Source: Methanobacterium sp. UBA279
GTDB lineage: Archaea; Methanobacteriota; Methanobacteria; Methanobacteriales; Methanobacteriaceae
Length of the DNA: 26,434 nt
Direction: 5' to 3'
Assembly: GCA_002502855.1 (NCBI GenBank)
Contig: DAQK01000049.1
Location: 16,951-43,384 of the forward strand
This document shows, one piece after another, positions 25,261-26,434 of this stretch (positions within the stretch are counted from its first letter, which is position 1; every line of letters starts with the position of its first letter). Made by a program: the position numbers and the translations under genes. The notes beneath the pieces were generated by a model that did not search any database, was not told the DNA's origin, and saw nothing but the letters and a program-made list of their open reading frames with translations.

Positions 25261-25890
25261 ATGAAAATAGCGATAATAGGTGGAACTGGTGGTCAAGGTT
25301 TAGGGATTGCCATACGGTTTGTGCAAGCTGGAGAAGATGTTATAATCGGATCGAGAACGATGGAAAAAGCACAAAAGGCCGTAGATAAAGTTAAAGACCT
25401 TTTAGATGATGTAGAGAATTTGAAAGCTGCTGAAAATCCTGATGCTGCAAAAGAAGCTGATGTACTGGTTTTAACCGTGCTTTTAGCCTCTCAAAGAGCA
25501 ATTCTCCTGTCTATTAAAGAGGGAGCTACTGGAAAGATATTGATGGATGCTACTGGACCTTTAGAGACTGCAATTGGCGGATCTCTCACCCGATGTTTAT
25601 ACCTGCCTGAAGGAGCAGCTTCTGAAAGAGCACAGAAGATCTTACCTGATACCAATGTCATCTGCGCATTTAACAACATCAGCAGCGGAGCTTTAATGAA
25701 CTACAACGAACCCATAGACTGTGATTGTCTTATATCTGGTGATAACCAGGAATCTAAAATAACAGTGGCTAAATTAATCGAAAAAATACCCGGAGTACAA
25801 GTTGTAGACTGCGGGCCTCTAGAAAGGGCACAGATCATAGAAAAGATCACACCACTACTCATTGGGTTGAACATCAAAAAAAGCCTGTAA
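25261..25890 (+). CDS. npdG: NADPH-dependent F420 reductase (F420:NADP oxidoreductase)
   Basis: 209 aa. It transfers hydride between coenzyme F420H2 and NADP+, giving methanogens their NADPH. The N-terminal Rossmann motif GGTGGQG (7-13) and the GSR (30-32) that recognises the NADP 2'-phosphate are present, followed by VLTVLLASQ (after ADVLV), GATGKILMDATGPL and the C-terminal GPLERAQIIEKITPLLIGL (185-203), which lines the F420 site in the family. ATG at 25261 follows GGTGGAG. It stands 48 nt behind the SDR with a hairpin between. The pairing suggests that F420H2-derived NADPH feeds the SDR, or the reverse as in alcohol-using methanogens. Intact. Confidence 0.88.
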   Translation: MKIAIIGGTGGQGLGIAIRFVQAGEDVIIGSRTMEKAQKAVDKVKDLLDDVENLKAAENPDAAKEADVLVLTVLLASQRAILLSIKEGATGKILMDATGPLETAIGGSLTRCLYLPEGAASERAQKILPDTNVICAFNNISSGALMNYNEPIDCDCLISGDNQESKITVAKLIEKIPGVQVVDCGPLERAQIIEKITPLLIGLNIKKSL

Positions 25891-25930
25891 AATCACTGGT
25901 ATAGACCCTGAATGCAAATTATATTAGTAA

Positions 25931-26089
25931 AATCCAGTTTATATTGACCAAGTAGCCCTAATCTTTGACTGTGAAGATGTTAACGCCAAACCATACATCA
26001 CCTCCCTTAGGCTGATGGCTGAAGTAAATAGGGTGTCTGAAGATCATTTTTCGCTCAAATGTATCCCCTATCTTAAGATGCCCTATTGA
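25931..26089 (+). other. Protein-like open stretch without start, possible gene remnant
   Basis: The frame is open from after TAA 25928-25930 to TGA 26087-26089 (52 codons) and reads like a real protein (VYIDQVALIFDCEDVNAKPY, then ITSLRLMAEVNRVSEDHF). It has no ATG/GTG/TTG near its beginning and no ribosome site. I do not recognise the family. It may be the tail of a decayed gene in the 237-nt gap between npdG and the next gene. Confidence 0.35.
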
Positions 26090-26127
26090 ACTTCAAGACA
26101 AACATAAACTGAGAAGGAAGCATGTAG

Positions 26128-26434
26128 ATGAATGAGACAGCATTGTATGAATTTTTAGAGACGGAACATAATGAAGATTCATTTTCTAGATCTAAATCAG
26201 GAAATCTCATAAAAAGAGATGCTATGAAAGTAGGTATTTTAGGATGTGGTGCCATAGCTGATGTAATCACGGATTTCGCTTTAAAAGGTAAAGTGGGCGT
26301 AGATCTAGCATGTTTTTACGACATGGACACGAAAAGAGCGGAAAGTATCGCATCTAAAGTTGATGGAACAGTCACCATAAATTTAAAAGACATGTTTAGC
26401 CCCTTAGATTTTTTTTGTATGAAAGATTTGTTTT
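26128..26434 (+). CDS. nadX: Probable L-aspartate dehydrogenase, N-terminal part, runs off the window
   Basis: From the internal ATG at 26224 the sequence reads MKVGILGCGAIADVITDFAL and later DLACFYDMDTKRAESIASKV, the Rossmann NAD(P)-binding start of the NadX/DUF108 family, which oxidises L-aspartate to iminoaspartate for NAD synthesis. The frame is open upstream to ATG 26128, adding 32 residues (MNETALYEFLETEHNEDSF and so on) that the family does not normally have; AAGGAAG precedes that ATG. Either start is possible, the internal one being the family norm. After about residue 60 (SPLDFFCMKDLF) the sequence departs from the expected VDLVVEA strand, which may indicate another frameshift in the T8 run near 26411-26418 or simple divergence. 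Confidence 0.6.
   Translation, partial: MNETALYEFLETEHNEDSFSRSKSGNLIKRDAMKVGILGCGAIADVITDFALKGKVGVDLACFYDMDTKRAESIASKVDGTVTINLKDMFSPLDFFCMKDLF

Overview
The window looks like chromosomal DNA of a methanogenic archaeon of the order Methanobacteriales, most like Methanobacterium. The evidence is a topoisomerase VI pair next to RIO1 kinase, a Dim2-like KH protein and aIF1A; a geranylgeranyl-reductase-family flavoenzyme; an archaeal tRNA-G10 methyltransferase; Cgi121; NreA; an F420-dependent NADP reductase; and a cell-wall protein with a pseudomurein-binding repeat. Start codons are often TTG behind strong GGAGG sites, and promoters carry TTTATATA-like boxes.

Layout. (1) 84-4668, minus strand: an information-processing cluster, in transcription order aIF1A, RIO1, KH/Dim2, top6B, top6A. 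(2) 4901-6139, plus: moeA. (3) 6528-13450, plus: an accessory island. It holds a giant exported surface protein (pseudomurein-binding repeat, two near-identical Ig-like repeats, chitobiase-like domain, beta-helix, Ig-like domain, unrecognised C-terminal domain) that is broken by one frameshift. Then come a small four-helix membrane protein, a headless second copy of the C-terminal domain, three more small membrane proteins (two of them tandem paralogues built from helix-hairpin repeats), and a decayed third copy of the C-terminal domain. (4) 13467-14907: a UPF0280 protein and, divergently, a bPH_2-domain membrane protein. (5) 14986-16838: a TrkH-type potassium transporter and a YnfA-type protein, both carrying several frame lesions. 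(6) 16905-21228, plus: geranylgeranyl-reductase family, Trm-G10 methyltransferase, citramalate/isopropylmalate synthase, Cgi121. (7) 21230-23439, minus: a DegT-like PLP protein and NreA with a C-terminal PCNA-binding motif. (8) 23588-26434: a broken TetR regulator divergent from an SDR dehydrogenase (one frameshift) and npdG, then the start of a probable nadX that runs off the end.

The most interesting part is region 3. The alternation of a surface-protein C-terminal domain, a small membrane protein, an orphan copy of that domain with a different tip, more small membrane proteins and another remnant is the layout of bacterial polymorphic-toxin / contact-dependent-inhibition loci (orphan toxin tips plus immunity genes), here on a pseudomurein-anchored archaeal protein. 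This is inference from layout, not from a recognised toxin fold. The second theme is that frame lesions cluster in accessory genes (surface protein, orphan, trkH, ynfA, tetR, SDR) while every housekeeping gene is intact. That fits real gene decay or slippage better than uniform sequencing error, though read-level data are needed. No rRNA, tRNA, CRISPR array or insertion sequence was seen.
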